From: Streptomyces sp. NBC_01235
GTDB taxonomy: Bacteria; Actinomycetota; Actinomycetes; Streptomycetales; Streptomycetaceae
NCBI RefSeq assembly: GCF_035989285.1
Contig: NZ_CP108513.1
Span: 9,610,001-9,674,000, forward strand
DNA length: 64,000 nucleotides
Reading direction: 5' to 3'
Part shown: positions 24,043 through 32,381 of the stretch, one piece after another
Numbering within the stretch: the first letter of the stretch is position 1
How the letters are laid out: every line of letters starts with the position of its first letter
The notes under the pieces: generated by a model
Seen by the model: only the letters and a program-made list of their open reading frames with translations
What the model was told of the DNA's origin: nothing
Database searches by the model: none
Position numbers and translations under genes: made by a program

Positions 24043-24115
24043 CACCGACGCGCCCCACGACTTCCCCCCACGCCACCACCCTCTCGCCCAGTCACATCAG
24101 TCACAAAGGACGGCC

Positions 24116-25138
24116 ATGTCTGCCCACTTCACCCGACGCAGCCTGATTCGCGGCATCACCGCGGCGACCGCGGTCGCCACCCTCGCCACCGGGCTCGCCG
24201 CCTGCGGTGGTGACAGCGAGGCCGCCACCACGACCGACAGCGCGGCCGGCAGCGTGACCATCGGCCGGGTGTCCAACGGCGCCGCCAAGGAGACCGCCCT
24301 GAAGGTCTCCGAGGTCAAGTCCATCAGCGCCGAACTGCCCGACGCGATCAGGAAGAGCGGCAAGCTGAACATCGGCATCGGCGCCCTGCCCTCCGGCTTC
24401 GCCCCGCTCGCCTACGTCGGCGACGACCAGAAGACCCTCACCGGTGCCGAGCCCGACCTCGGCCGCCTGGTGGCCGCGGTCCTCGGCCTGACGCCCGAGA
24501 CGAAGAACTTCACCTGGGAGAACCTCTTCGTCGGCATCGACAGCGGCAAGGTCGACGTCGCCTTCTCCAACGTCACCGACACCGAGGAGCGCAAGAAGAA
24601 GTACGAGTTCGCCTCCTACCGCCAGGACAACCTCGGCTGGGAGGTGAAGAAGTCCAGCAAGTGGAACTTCGACGGCAACTACGAGAACCTCGCCGGCCTG
24701 ACCGTCACCGTGGGCTCCGGCACCAACCAGGAGAAGATCCTCCTGGAGTGGAAGAAGAAGCTCGAGGCCGAGGGCAAGAAGCTCACCATCAAGTACTACC
24801 CGGACCGCAACGGCATCTACCTGGCGCTCGCAAGCGGCAAGATCGACGCGTACTTCGGCCCCAACCCCGGCATCGCCTACAACGTCGCCAAGACCGCGGG
24901 CACCGCCAGTGCGACGCGGAACGCGGGTACCTTCTCCGGCGCCGGGGAGACGCTCCAGGGCCTGATCGCCGCCACCGCCAAGAAGGACAGCGGCCTCGCC
25001 AAGCCGCTCGCGGACGCCATCGACTACCTGATCGAGAACGGGCAGTACGCCAAGTGGCTGGCGGCCTACATCCTCTCCAACGAGGCCGTCGCCAAGTCCG
25101 AGATCAACCCGCCCGGACTGCCGCTGGACAACTCCTGA
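24116..25138 (+). CDS. Substrate-binding lipoprotein of the polar amino acid-type transporter
   Basis: A 340-aa solute-binding protein family 3 member. It begins with an RRSLIRG segment, a hydrophobic region and a lipobox GLAAC, so it is a lipoprotein, possibly exported by Tat. The mature chain has the SGKLNIGIGALPSGFAPLAYVGDD start and the GLTVTVGSGTNQEKIL hinge typical of amino-acid-binding proteins. AAAGGA precedes the ATG. It gives the transporter its specificity, which I infer to be an organosulfur compound from the SAM and cysteine control elements upstream. Confidence 0.92.
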   Translation: MSAHFTRRSLIRGITAATAVATLATGLAACGGDSEAATTTDSAAGSVTIGRVSNGAAKETALKVSEVKSISAELPDAIRKSGKLNIGIGALPSGFAPLAYVGDDQKTLTGAEPDLGRLVAAVLGLTPETKNFTWENLFVGIDSGKVDVAFSNVTDTEERKKKYEFASYRQDNLGWEVKKSSKWNFDGNYENLAGLTVTVGSGTNQEKILLEWKKKLEAEGKKLTIKYYPDRNGIYLALASGKIDAYFGPNPGIAYNVAKTAGTASATRNAGTFSGAGETLQGLIAATAKKDSGLAKPLADAIDYLIENGQYAKWLAAYILSNEAVAKSEINPPGLPLDNS

Positions 25139-25181
25139 TCGATCGTCACCATAGCGATGACACATGGAAGTTGAGTTGCAA

Positions 25182-25208
25182 ACGACAGGAACGACAGGTA
25201 CGACAGGA
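25182..25208. repeat. 9-bp tandem repeat ACGACAGG(A/T), three copies
   Basis: Three units lie directly upstream of the ribosome binding site of the GNAT gene, the last running into GGAAGGGA. An adjoining GTTGAGTTGCAAAC may be promoter or operator sequence. Confidence 0.85.
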
Positions 25209-25223
25209 AGGGACTTTGCCTCC

Positions 25224-25973
25224 GTGGCCACCCCGATCGACCTCCGCGGCGGCGGAGCTCCGACCGTCACGCACCCGCACCCCCTCGACAACGCCGTGTG
25301 GGCCGCGCTCGTCGGCCCGCACTCCCACCTCGCCGCCCGGGTCGGCCGCGCCGCGCGCTACCCGGCCGACGTCTACGACTTCGCCGCCCTCGCCGACCCC
25401 GGGGACCCGGCCGCCTGGGCCGACCTGCTCACCCTCGTCGGCCCCGGAACGCCCGTACGCATCAAGCCCGTTCAACGGGTGCCCGACGGCTGGGAGGTCA
25501 TCGGCGGAGGAGAGGGCGTCCAGCTCGTCGCCACCGAGGAGTTCCGCACCGAACCCGCATCCGAGGCCGTACGCCTCGGCCCCGACGACGTGCCGGAGAT
25601 TCTCGACCTTGTCGCCCGCACCCGCCCCGGCCCCTTCCTCCAGCGGACCATCGCCCTCGGCACCTACCTCGGCATCCGCCACCAGGGTCGCCTGATCGCC
25701 ATGGCCGGCGAACGGGTGCGGCTGCCCGGCTGGACCGAGATCAGCGCCGTCTGCACCGACCCCGGCCACCGTGGCAAGGGCCTCGCCACCAGGCTGATCC
25801 GAGCCGTGGGCGCCGGCATCCGCGACCGTGGCGACACCCCGTTCCTGCACGCCGCCGCCGACAACACCGCGGCGATCCGCCTCTACGAGTCCCTCGGCTT
25901 CATCCTCCGCCGCCGCTCGACCATAGCGTCGGTGCGCACGCCGGGAACATCCGGCGAGGTCGGGGCGTTGTGA
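25224..25973 (+). CDS. GNAT-family N-acetyltransferase
   Basis: A 249-aa protein whose C-terminal half is a FR47/GNAT domain: the acetyl-CoA-binding loop is VCTDPGHRGKGLATRLI, followed by PFLHAAADNTAAIRLYESLGF. The N-terminal half resembles the non-catalytic domain often found before FR47 domains. GTG at 25224 is preferred because GGAAGGGA lies 10 bases upstream; the ATG at 25164 has no ribosome binding site and would translate the tandem repeat. Placed between the sulfur transporter and the monooxygenases, it may acetylate an S-alkyl-cysteine-like substrate, as in known S-compound catabolism, though that is inference. Confidence 0.82.
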   Translation: MATPIDLRGGGAPTVTHPHPLDNAVWAALVGPHSHLAARVGRAARYPADVYDFAALADPGDPAAWADLLTLVGPGTPVRIKPVQRVPDGWEVIGGGEGVQLVATEEFRTEPASEAVRLGPDDVPEILDLVARTRPGPFLQRTIALGTYLGIRHQGRLIAMAGERVRLPGWTEISAVCTDPGHRGKGLATRLIRAVGAGIRDRGDTPFLHAAADNTAAIRLYESLGFILRRRSTIASVRTPGTSGEVGAL

Positions 25974-26041
25974 CTCATGACGAGATGTGTGAGGTGCCGC
26001 CTGAGCAGCGTGCCGGCGCCCAGAAGAGGGAGGGGACGGCC

Positions 26042-26128
26042 GTGATCCACATATGCCACGCCGTACACCTCCACTCCCGGCCCCACATCGACCTCCAGCG
26101 CGTGGCCGGCGCGCTCTGTAGCTCCTGA
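26042..26128 (+). CDS. Leader peptide (28 aa) ahead of the monooxygenase operon
   Basis: From GTG 26042, after GGGAGGGG, the frame encodes MIHICHAV...HSRPHIDLQRVAGALCSS and stops at 26128. This is a clear match to the HIDLxRVxxALC leader peptides of sulfur genes, with a Cys codon three codons before the stop. It precedes the first flavin monooxygenase by 118 bases. Ribosome position on the last Cys codon probably decides expression of the operon. Confidence 0.82.
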   Translation: MIHICHAVHLHSRPHIDLQRVAGALCSS

Positions 26129-26133
26129 CCCTT

Positions 26134-26152
26134 CCCCAGCCTTCGGCCGGGG
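26134..26152 (+). terminator. Small GC hairpin after the leader peptide, possible attenuator
   Basis: CCCC-A-GCC and GGC-C-GGGG can pair with one mismatch around TTC, six bases after the leader stop. Such a position suits attenuation, but the stem is short and common in these genomes. Confidence 0.3.
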
Positions 26153-26246
26153 GACCCCCATCTCGCTGCGCTCGTCTCCGCCCTGCCCCGCCGCCTCGTT
26201 CGGCGTGGGCCGGCGCTCTCGTACGGACCTCCAGGAAGGCGCCCTC

Positions 26247-27464
26247 GTGTCCTCGACTCCCTCTTCCTCCCCTCTGCACCTCGCCGTCGCGCTGGACGGC
26301 ACCGGCTGGCACCCCGCCTCCTGGCGCGATCCCGTCGCCCGACCCCGTGAGCTGTTCACCGCCGGATACTGGGCCGACCTGGTCGCCGAGGCCGAGCGCG
26401 GACTGCTCGACTTCGTGACGATCGAGGACGGCCTCGGCCCGCAGTCCTCCCACTTCCTCGACCCGGACGACCGCACCGACCAGGTGCGCGGCCGGCTCGA
26501 CGCCGTCCTCGTCGCCTCCCGCGTCGCCCCGCTCACCCGGCACATAGGCCTGGTCCCTACCGTGGTGGCCACGCACACCGAGCCGTTCCACCTCTCCAAG
26601 GCGATCGCCACCCTCGACTACGTGAGCACCGGCCGCGCGGGCCTGCGCGTCCAGATCACCGCCCGCCCCACCGAGGCCGCCCACTTCGGCCGCCGCACGA
26701 TCCCCCGCATCGAGGCCTACGACGCCCCGGCCACCCAGGAGTTGGTGGCCGATCTGTTCGACGAGGCCGCCGACTACGTCGAGGTCGTCCGCCGCCTCTG
26801 GGACAGCTGGGAGGACGATGCGGAGATCCGGGACGTGGCCACGGGCCGCTTCATCGACCGCGACAAGCTCCACTACATCGACTTCGAGGGCCGCCACTTC
26901 AGCGTCAAGGGCCCCTCCATCACCCCGCGCCCGCCGCAGGGCCAGCCCCTGGTCACCGCCCTCGCACACGACACCGTCCCGTACCGTCTGGTGGCCCGCG
27001 CGGCCGACGTCGGCTACGTCACCCCGCACGACACCGCCCAGGCCCGGGCGATCGTCGCCGAGATCCGTGCCGAACAGGAAGCGGCGGGGAGGGCCGCCGA
27101 GCCGCTGCATGTCTTCGCAGACCTGGTCGTCTTCCTCGACGACGACCCGGCCGAGGCCGCCGCCCGCCTCGACCGCCTCGACGCCCTCGCCGGCGAGGAG
27201 TACACGAGCGACGCCCGGGTATTCGCCGGATCGCCCGCCCAACTCGCGGACCTGCTCCAGGAGTTGCAGGCGACAGGCCTGACCGGTTTCCGGCTGCGCC
27301 CCGCCGTCGCCGGCCATGACCTCCCGGCCATCACCCGGGGCCTCGTCCCCGAACTCCAGCGCCGCGACGCCTTCCGCCGCGCCTACGAGGCCGACACCCT
27401 GCGCGGGCTGCTCGGCCTGACCCGCCCCGCCAACCGCTACGCCGCCGCGACCGCCGTCGCCTGA
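26247..27464 (+). CDS. Flavin-dependent (LLM class) monooxygenase 1
   Basis: A 405-aa luciferase-like TIM-barrel monooxygenase. It has the LLM-type segments LVAEAERGLLDFVTIEDGLG, RHIGLVPTVVATHTEPFHLSKAIATLDYVSTGRAGL and RRLWDSWEDDAEI. These enzymes use FMNH2 and oxygen to oxidise and cleave C-S or C-N bonds. GTG at 26247 follows AGGAAGG. It is the first of four such genes in a row behind the leader peptide. No flavin reductase is seen in the window. Confidence 0.88.
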   Translation: MSSTPSSSPLHLAVALDGTGWHPASWRDPVARPRELFTAGYWADLVAEAERGLLDFVTIEDGLGPQSSHFLDPDDRTDQVRGRLDAVLVASRVAPLTRHIGLVPTVVATHTEPFHLSKAIATLDYVSTGRAGLRVQITARPTEAAHFGRRTIPRIEAYDAPATQELVADLFDEAADYVEVVRRLWDSWEDDAEIRDVATGRFIDRDKLHYIDFEGRHFSVKGPSITPRPPQGQPLVTALAHDTVPYRLVARAADVGYVTPHDTAQARAIVAEIRAEQEAAGRAAEPLHVFADLVVFLDDDPAEAAARLDRLDALAGEEYTSDARVFAGSPAQLADLLQELQATGLTGFRLRPAVAGHDLPAITRGLVPELQRRDAFRRAYEADTLRGLLGLTRPANRYAAATAVA

Positions 27465-27483
27465 GCGGGAGGGAGACCCCACC

Positions 27484-28860
27484 ATGAGCAAGCCGCAGAA
27501 GCAGATCCACCTGGCCGCACACTTCCCGGGCGTCAACAACACCACCGTGTGGAGCGACCCGCGGGCCGGCAGCCACATCGAGTTCAGCTCCTTCGCCCAC
27601 TTCGCACGGACCGCCGAACGCGCCAAGTTCGACTTCCTCTTCCTCGCCGAGGGCCTGCGCCTGCGCGAACAGGGCGGCAGGATCTACGACCTGGACGTGG
27701 TCGGCCGCCCCGACACCTTCACGATCCTCGCCGCCCTCGCCGCCGTCACCGACCGACTCGGCCTGACCGGCACCATCAACTCCACCTTCAACGAGCCCTA
27801 CGAGGTGGCCCGCCAGTTCGCCAGCCTCGACCACCTCTCCGACGGCCGCTCCGCGTGGAACGTCGTCACCTCCTGGGACGCCTTCACGGGCGAGAACTTC
27901 CGCCGCGGCGGCTTCCTCCCGCAGGAGGAGCGCTACTCCCGCGCCAAGGAGTTCCTCGCCACCACCCACGAGCTCTTCGACTCCTGGCAGGGCGACGAGA
28001 TCGTCGCCGACCAGAGCACGGGCACCTTCCTGAGCGACGCCAAGGCCGGGGCCTTCGTCCACGAGGGACAGCACTTCGACATCCACGGCCGGTTCAACGT
28101 GCCGCGCAGCCCCCAGGGCCGCCCGGTGATCTTCCAGGCCGGCGACTCCGACGAGGGCCGCGAGTTCGCCGCCGCCGGCGCCGACGCCGTCTTCAGCCGG
28201 TACGCCACGCTCGACGCGGGCCAGGCCTTCTACACCGACGTCAAGTCCCGCCTCGCCAAGTACGGCCGCCGCACCGACCAGTTGCTGATCCTGCCCGCCG
28301 CGAGCTTCGTCCTGGGCGACACCGACGCCGAGGCCGAGGAGATCGCGAAGGACGTGCGCCGCCGGCAGGTCAGCGGCGCCACCGCCCTCAAGCACCTGGA
28401 GTTCGTCTGGAACAGGGATCTGTCCGGCTACGACCCGGAAGGGCCCCTGCCCGACATCGAACCGGATCTCGGCGAGCACCACATCGCCCGCGGCCGCGCC
28501 CAGGTCCGTATGTACCGCGACCCGCTGGCCACCGCCCGCGAATGGCGGGAGCTCGCCGAGGCCAACAACTGGTCGATCCGCGACCTGGTCATCGAGACCG
28601 GCAACCGCCAGAACTTCGTCGGATCCCCTCAGACCGTCGCCCGGACGATCAACGACTACGTCCAGGCCGACGCCGCCGACGGCTTCATCCTCGTCCCGCA
28701 CATCACCCCCGGCGGCCTCGACGAGTTCGCCGACAAGGTCGTCCCCCTCCTCCAGGAACAGGGCGTCTTCCGCACCGAGTACGAGGGCACCACGCTCCGG
28801 GACCACCTCGGCCTCGCTCTCCCGGACGACGAGTCGGGTGCCATGCGGGCGGCATCGTGA
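27484..28860 (+). CDS. NtaA/SnaA/DszA-family FMN monooxygenase 2
   Basis: A 458-aa protein of the NtaA/SnaA/DszA group: QIHLAAHFPGVNNTTVWSDP at the N-terminus, FAHFARTAERAKFDFLFLAEG, DHLSDGRSAWNVVTSWDA and the C-terminal PGGLDEFADKVVPLLQEQG. DszA cleaves dibenzothiophene sulfone and SnaA/NtaA act on other substrates, so this enzyme probably oxidises a sulfone or related compound to release sulfur. GAGGGAG precedes the ATG, and it couples by GTGA to the next gene. Confidence 0.93.
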   Translation: MSKPQKQIHLAAHFPGVNNTTVWSDPRAGSHIEFSSFAHFARTAERAKFDFLFLAEGLRLREQGGRIYDLDVVGRPDTFTILAALAAVTDRLGLTGTINSTFNEPYEVARQFASLDHLSDGRSAWNVVTSWDAFTGENFRRGGFLPQEERYSRAKEFLATTHELFDSWQGDEIVADQSTGTFLSDAKAGAFVHEGQHFDIHGRFNVPRSPQGRPVIFQAGDSDEGREFAAAGADAVFSRYATLDAGQAFYTDVKSRLAKYGRRTDQLLILPAASFVLGDTDAEAEEIAKDVRRRQVSGATALKHLEFVWNRDLSGYDPEGPLPDIEPDLGEHHIARGRAQVRMYRDPLATAREWRELAEANNWSIRDLVIETGNRQNFVGSPQTVARTINDYVQADAADGFILVPHITPGGLDEFADKVVPLLQEQGVFRTEYEGTTLRDHLGLALPDDESGAMRAAS

Positions 28861-29963
28861 AGTTCCTCGCCATCACCCTGATCGTGCACCGCCCGGACCC
28901 GGTCACCGGCATCCGGAAGCCCACCCAGGACCGCTTCCGGGAGGTGCTCGACAACGCCCTGCTCGCCGAGGAGCTCGGCTTCGACGGCTTCGGCGTGGGG
29001 GAGCGGCACGAGCGGCCGTTCATCTCCTCCTCGCCGCCGGTCGTGCTCAGCCACATGGCCGCCCTGACCCGGCGGATCCGGCTGTTCACCGCCGTCACCA
29101 CCCTCAGCCTCCTCGACCCGGTGCGCGCCTACGAGGACTACGCCACCCTCGACCACCTCTCCGGCGGCCGGCTGGAGCTGATCATCGGCAAGGGCAACGG
29201 CGCCGCCCAGCGCGAGCTGTTCCAGGTCACGCCCGAGGACCAGTGGGAGCGCAACGCCGAGAGCTACGAGGTGTTCCGGCAGATCTGGCGCAACGACAAG
29301 GTCACCGCGGCGACCCGGTTCCGGCCGGAGCTGACGGACGCCGAGGTGTGGCCCCGGCCGTACCAGCAGCCCGTCCGGGTCTGGCACGGCAGCGCCACCA
29401 GCAAGGAGTCCGTCGACCTGGCCGCCCGATACGGCGACCCGCTGTTCTCCGCGAACGTCACCAACCCCATCGAGCCCTACGCCGAGCTGATCCGCCACTA
29501 CCGCGAACGCTGGGAGCACTACGGCCACGACCCGGCCGAACTCGCGGTCGGCGCCGGCACGGCGGGACTGCACGTGGCCCGCACCTCCCAGGAGGCCGTC
29601 GAGGCGTACCGGCCTGTCTTCGAAGGGACGCTCGCCTTCCAGAAGCAGGCCGGACTGCCCGTCGTCTTCGAGTCCCTGGAGGACTTCGTCGAGCGCAGCT
29701 CCGCCCTGATCGGCAGCCCGCAGCAGGTCATCGACAAGGTGCACCGCTACCACGAGCAGTTCGGCCACACCGTGCTGCACCTCCACGCAGACGCGAGTGG
29801 CCTCACCGACGTCCGGCACCGCGACTCGCTGGAGCTGTTCCAGTCGGAGGTGGCGTCGGTGCTGCGCAAGGAGATACCCGACCCGCCGTTCGCCTGGGCG
29901 CCGGTGCTCCCGACGCCGTCGACCACCGAGGAGCCGACGATCGAGGAGCCGACCCATGCCTGA
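28857..29963 (+). CDS. Flavin-dependent (LLM class) monooxygenase 3
   Basis: A 368-aa luciferase-like oxidoreductase: EELGFDGFGVGERHERPF near residue 45, LDPVRAYEDYATLDHLSGGRLELIIGKG near 100, and SPQQVIDKVHRYHEQFGHT near 290. It starts at a GTG overlapping the previous stop and overlaps the fourth monooxygenase by 8 bases. It likely acts in sequence with the DszA-like enzyme, for example as the sulfonate- or sulfinate-releasing step. Confidence 0.9.
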   Translation: MKFLAITLIVHRPDPVTGIRKPTQDRFREVLDNALLAEELGFDGFGVGERHERPFISSSPPVVLSHMAALTRRIRLFTAVTTLSLLDPVRAYEDYATLDHLSGGRLELIIGKGNGAAQRELFQVTPEDQWERNAESYEVFRQIWRNDKVTAATRFRPELTDAEVWPRPYQQPVRVWHGSATSKESVDLAARYGDPLFSANVTNPIEPYAELIRHYRERWEHYGHDPAELAVGAGTAGLHVARTSQEAVEAYRPVFEGTLAFQKQAGLPVVFESLEDFVERSSALIGSPQQVIDKVHRYHEQFGHTVLHLHADASGLTDVRHRDSLELFQSEVASVLRKEIPDPPFAWAPVLPTPSTTEEPTIEEPTHA

Positions 29964-31104
29964 CATCCCGCTCGGCGTGCTCGACCTGGTCCCGATCTCC
30001 TCGGGCTCGACAGCGGCGGACGCGCTGCGCAACTCCATCGACCTGGCCCAGCACACCGAACGCCTCGGCTACGCCCGCTACTGGTTCGCCGAACACCACC
30101 TCAATCCCGGCGTCGCGGGCACGTCCCCGGCGGTCGTCCTCGCTCTGACGGCCGCCGCGACCTCCACCATCCGGCTCGGCTCCGGAGCCGTACAGCTCGG
30201 ACACCGCACCGCCCTGTCCACGGTGGAGGAGTTCGGCCTGATCGACGCGCTGCACTCCGGCCGCTTCGACCTGGGCCTGGGCCGCTCGGGCGGCGGTCCG
30301 CCGGGGGAGAAGGCGGCCCCGTCGCCCACGGCCACCCCGGTCGTCGACGGCCGTGCCCCGGGCGGCCTGCTCATCCCGCCCCGCTTCTCCTTCGAACGCC
30401 TGCTCGGCTCGCCCCGGATCGCCCTGCAGCGCAAGCTGCTCCTGCTCCCGGGCGCCGCATCGCAGGACTACGCCGGCCAGATCGACGACATCCTCGCCCT
30501 GCTGGCCGGCACCTACCGCTCCCCGGAGGGCGTCGAGGCGCACGTCGTACCGGGCGAGGGCGCCGACGTCGAGGTGTGGATCCTGGGCAGCAGCGGCGGC
30601 CAGAGCGCCGAGGTCGCGGGCGCCCGGGGCCTGCGCTTCGCCGCGAACTACCACGTCAGCCCCGCCACCGTCCTGGAGGCGGTGGACCGCTACCGGGACC
30701 GCTTCAAGCCCTCCGAGTCCCTCGACGCGCCGTACGTGAGCGTCTCCGCCGATGTCGTCGTCGCCGAGGACGACGCCCGCGCCCACGAACTCGCCACCGG
30801 CTACGGTCTGTGGGTGCGCAGCATCCGCACCGCCGAGGGCGCGATCGAGTTCCCGACACCGGAGGAGGCCCGCGCCCACGCCTGGAGCGACCAGGACCGG
30901 GCCCTCGTCCAGGACCGGACGGACACCCAGTTCGTCGGCTCCCCTTCCCGCGTCGCCGACCAGCTGGAGCAGCTCCAAGAGGCCACCGACGCCGACGAGT
31001 TGCTCGTCACCACCATCACCCACGCCCACTCCGACCGCGTCCGCTCCTACGAACTCCTCGCCGAGGAGTGGCGTCGACGGGGTCACTCGTCCCGGTCCAG
31101 CTGA
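29956..31104 (+). CDS. Flavin-dependent (LLM class) oxidoreductase 4
   Basis: A 382-aa luciferase-like protein beginning IPLGVLDLVPISSGSTAADAL, with the MsnO8-type AQHTERLGYARYWFAEHHLNPG and LGSGAVQLGHRTALSTVEEFGLIDALHSGRFDLGLGRSGG motifs. It ends the operon and is followed by a strong terminator. Four paralogous flavin enzymes in one transcript suggest either a multi-step desulfurisation path or a broad-range scavenging set. Confidence 0.9.
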   Translation: MPDIPLGVLDLVPISSGSTAADALRNSIDLAQHTERLGYARYWFAEHHLNPGVAGTSPAVVLALTAAATSTIRLGSGAVQLGHRTALSTVEEFGLIDALHSGRFDLGLGRSGGGPPGEKAAPSPTATPVVDGRAPGGLLIPPRFSFERLLGSPRIALQRKLLLLPGAASQDYAGQIDDILALLAGTYRSPEGVEAHVVPGEGADVEVWILGSSGGQSAEVAGARGLRFAANYHVSPATVLEAVDRYRDRFKPSESLDAPYVSVSADVVVAEDDARAHELATGYGLWVRSIRTAEGAIEFPTPEEARAHAWSDQDRALVQDRTDTQFVGSPSRVADQLEQLQEATDADELLVTTITHAHSDRVRSYELLAEEWRRRGHSSRSS

Positions 31105-31134
31105 CGGACGGGAGTCCCACGGCGAACCGGTGTG

Positions 31135-31172
31135 GCCGGGCCGTCACCCTCCCCCGAAGGTGACGGCCCGGC
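31135..31172. terminator. Strong bidirectional terminator hairpin
   Basis: A perfect 14-bp stem (GCCGGGCCGTCACC with GGTGACGGCCCGGC) around a 10-base loop lies between the convergent monooxygenase operon and the metalloprotease gene. Confidence 0.9.
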
Positions 31173-31216
31173 GCTTCCCCCGGCGCCGGACTGCGGTCTC
31201 TGAGCGGCCGTACGGC

Positions 31217-32302
31217 TCACCAGCACATGACGGCCGTCTCGCCCGAACCCCAGCCGGAGTACAGGCGTACGCGGACGAAGTAGCGGCGGCCCCTGACGAG
31301 CCGGGCCCTGATCGTGGCGTTGTGCGGCGTGCCTGCGTCGTCGTGTCCGGCGAGGAAGCGGGGCTCGCCGTCCCGCTCCTCGAAGACCACGACCACCGAG
31401 TCGCTCTCCCCGAAGGTGCCGAAGGTGTACTCGCGGGTCTCACGCGGCTCGACGGTGAAGTCGGCCTGCTCGCCCGGTCCCAGCGACAGCGGCACCGAAC
31501 GGAACGGCACCAGCGCGGGCGGCCGGGGCGTGTCGAGCGGCGGGTACCAGCCGAGCACGAACTCCTTGTCCAGCGGCGACAGCGCGCCGGGCGGATGCAC
31601 ACCGCCGCGGAACTGCTCGGGCTCGAGGATCAGCCCCGCCGAGAAGGGGTACTCCATCACGGACTGCGGATCCCACACCGATCCGTTCACCTCGGCCGGG
31701 TCCAGCTTGCGCAGGATGTTGAACCAGGTCCGGTCCCGGCTCCAGTGGTTGGGCGGGCCCGCCAGGTCGGCGTACACGGCCTCGTCGTCCCAGTGGAGGC
31801 CGGCGAACGGGCTCTGGTGCTCGTGCTGCATGCCGAGCGCGTGCCCGATCTCGTGCAGAGCTGTCGCACGTTCCCCGGGCGCGGTCAGGTCCCAGCCGAA
31901 GTTCATGGTGCGCTCGTTGAGACCGGCCGACAGCGCGTCCCGGCCCACCGTCGACCAGGAGCCGTCACCCAGCTGGAAGCCGATGCGCAGTTCCGCCTCC
32001 GAGCGGTGGGCGACCTCGGTGAACGACACCCCGATGCCCAGCTCCCGCCACTCGCGGAAGCAGTCGCGCACGACCTGCCGCTGGTCCTCGCCGCCGACCC
32101 ACGACACCCACCGGGTCCCCCCGGAGCCGGGCAGGGGAATGACCGACCCGTCGCCCTCGCCGTCGAAGAAGCAGTAGTGCAGGACGGTGCCGTTGACCCA
32201 CATCCGCCGCCCGCTCATCAGCGCGCCGAGCCGCTCGGCGGCCAGCCCCGGGGCGAACACGGGGGCCGACTGCTGGGCGAGCGAGCAGTAACGGGCGGTC
32301 AT
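31217..32302 (-). CDS. Astacin-like (M12A-type) zinc metalloprotease
   Basis: A 361-aa protein with the extended zinc motif HEIGHALGMQHEH (His150, Glu151, His154, His160) and a Met-turn SVMEYPF, which together define the metzincin clan and suggest an astacin-type enzyme. Residues about 265-361 form a beta-sandwich-like C-terminal domain ending in a conserved-looking SGWGSGETAVMCW. No classical signal peptide is present at this ATG, so it is either cytoplasmic or exported by another route. It is divergent from the LuxR-type regulator, with a palindromic element between them. Confidence 0.85.
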   Translation of the reverse strand: MTARYCSLAQQSAPVFAPGLAAERLGALMSGRRMWVNGTVLHYCFFDGEGDGSVIPLPGSGGTRWVSWVGGEDQRQVVRDCFREWRELGIGVSFTEVAHRSEAELRIGFQLGDGSWSTVGRDALSAGLNERTMNFGWDLTAPGERATALHEIGHALGMQHEHQSPFAGLHWDDEAVYADLAGPPNHWSRDRTWFNILRKLDPAEVNGSVWDPQSVMEYPFSAGLILEPEQFRGGVHPPGALSPLDKEFVLGWYPPLDTPRPPALVPFRSVPLSLGPGEQADFTVEPRETREYTFGTFGESDSVVVVFEERDGEPRFLAGHDDAGTPHNATIRARLVRGRRYFVRVRLYSGWGSGETAVMCW

Positions 32303-32350
32303 GGGTTCCAGGGTGCCGTGCGGGACCGTCCGGGGGCCTGAGTCGGGGGC

Positions 32351-32381
32351 TACTCAAGTCGCCCTGTATCAGGGGTGAGTA
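32351..32381. promoter_or_regulatory. Nested inverted repeats in the protease/LuxR divergent promoter
   Basis: TACTCA (32351-32356) mirrors TGAGTA (32376-32381), and within them CCCTG-TAT-CAGGG (32362-32374) is a perfect palindrome. The outer arm touches the LuxR start codon, so binding there would block initiation. A regulator-binding role is inference. Confidence 0.4.

Noticed and set aside
25164..25223. GNAT gene start at ATG 25164
   Set aside because: No ribosome binding site precedes it and the added residues translate the tandem repeat; GTG 25224 is better placed.
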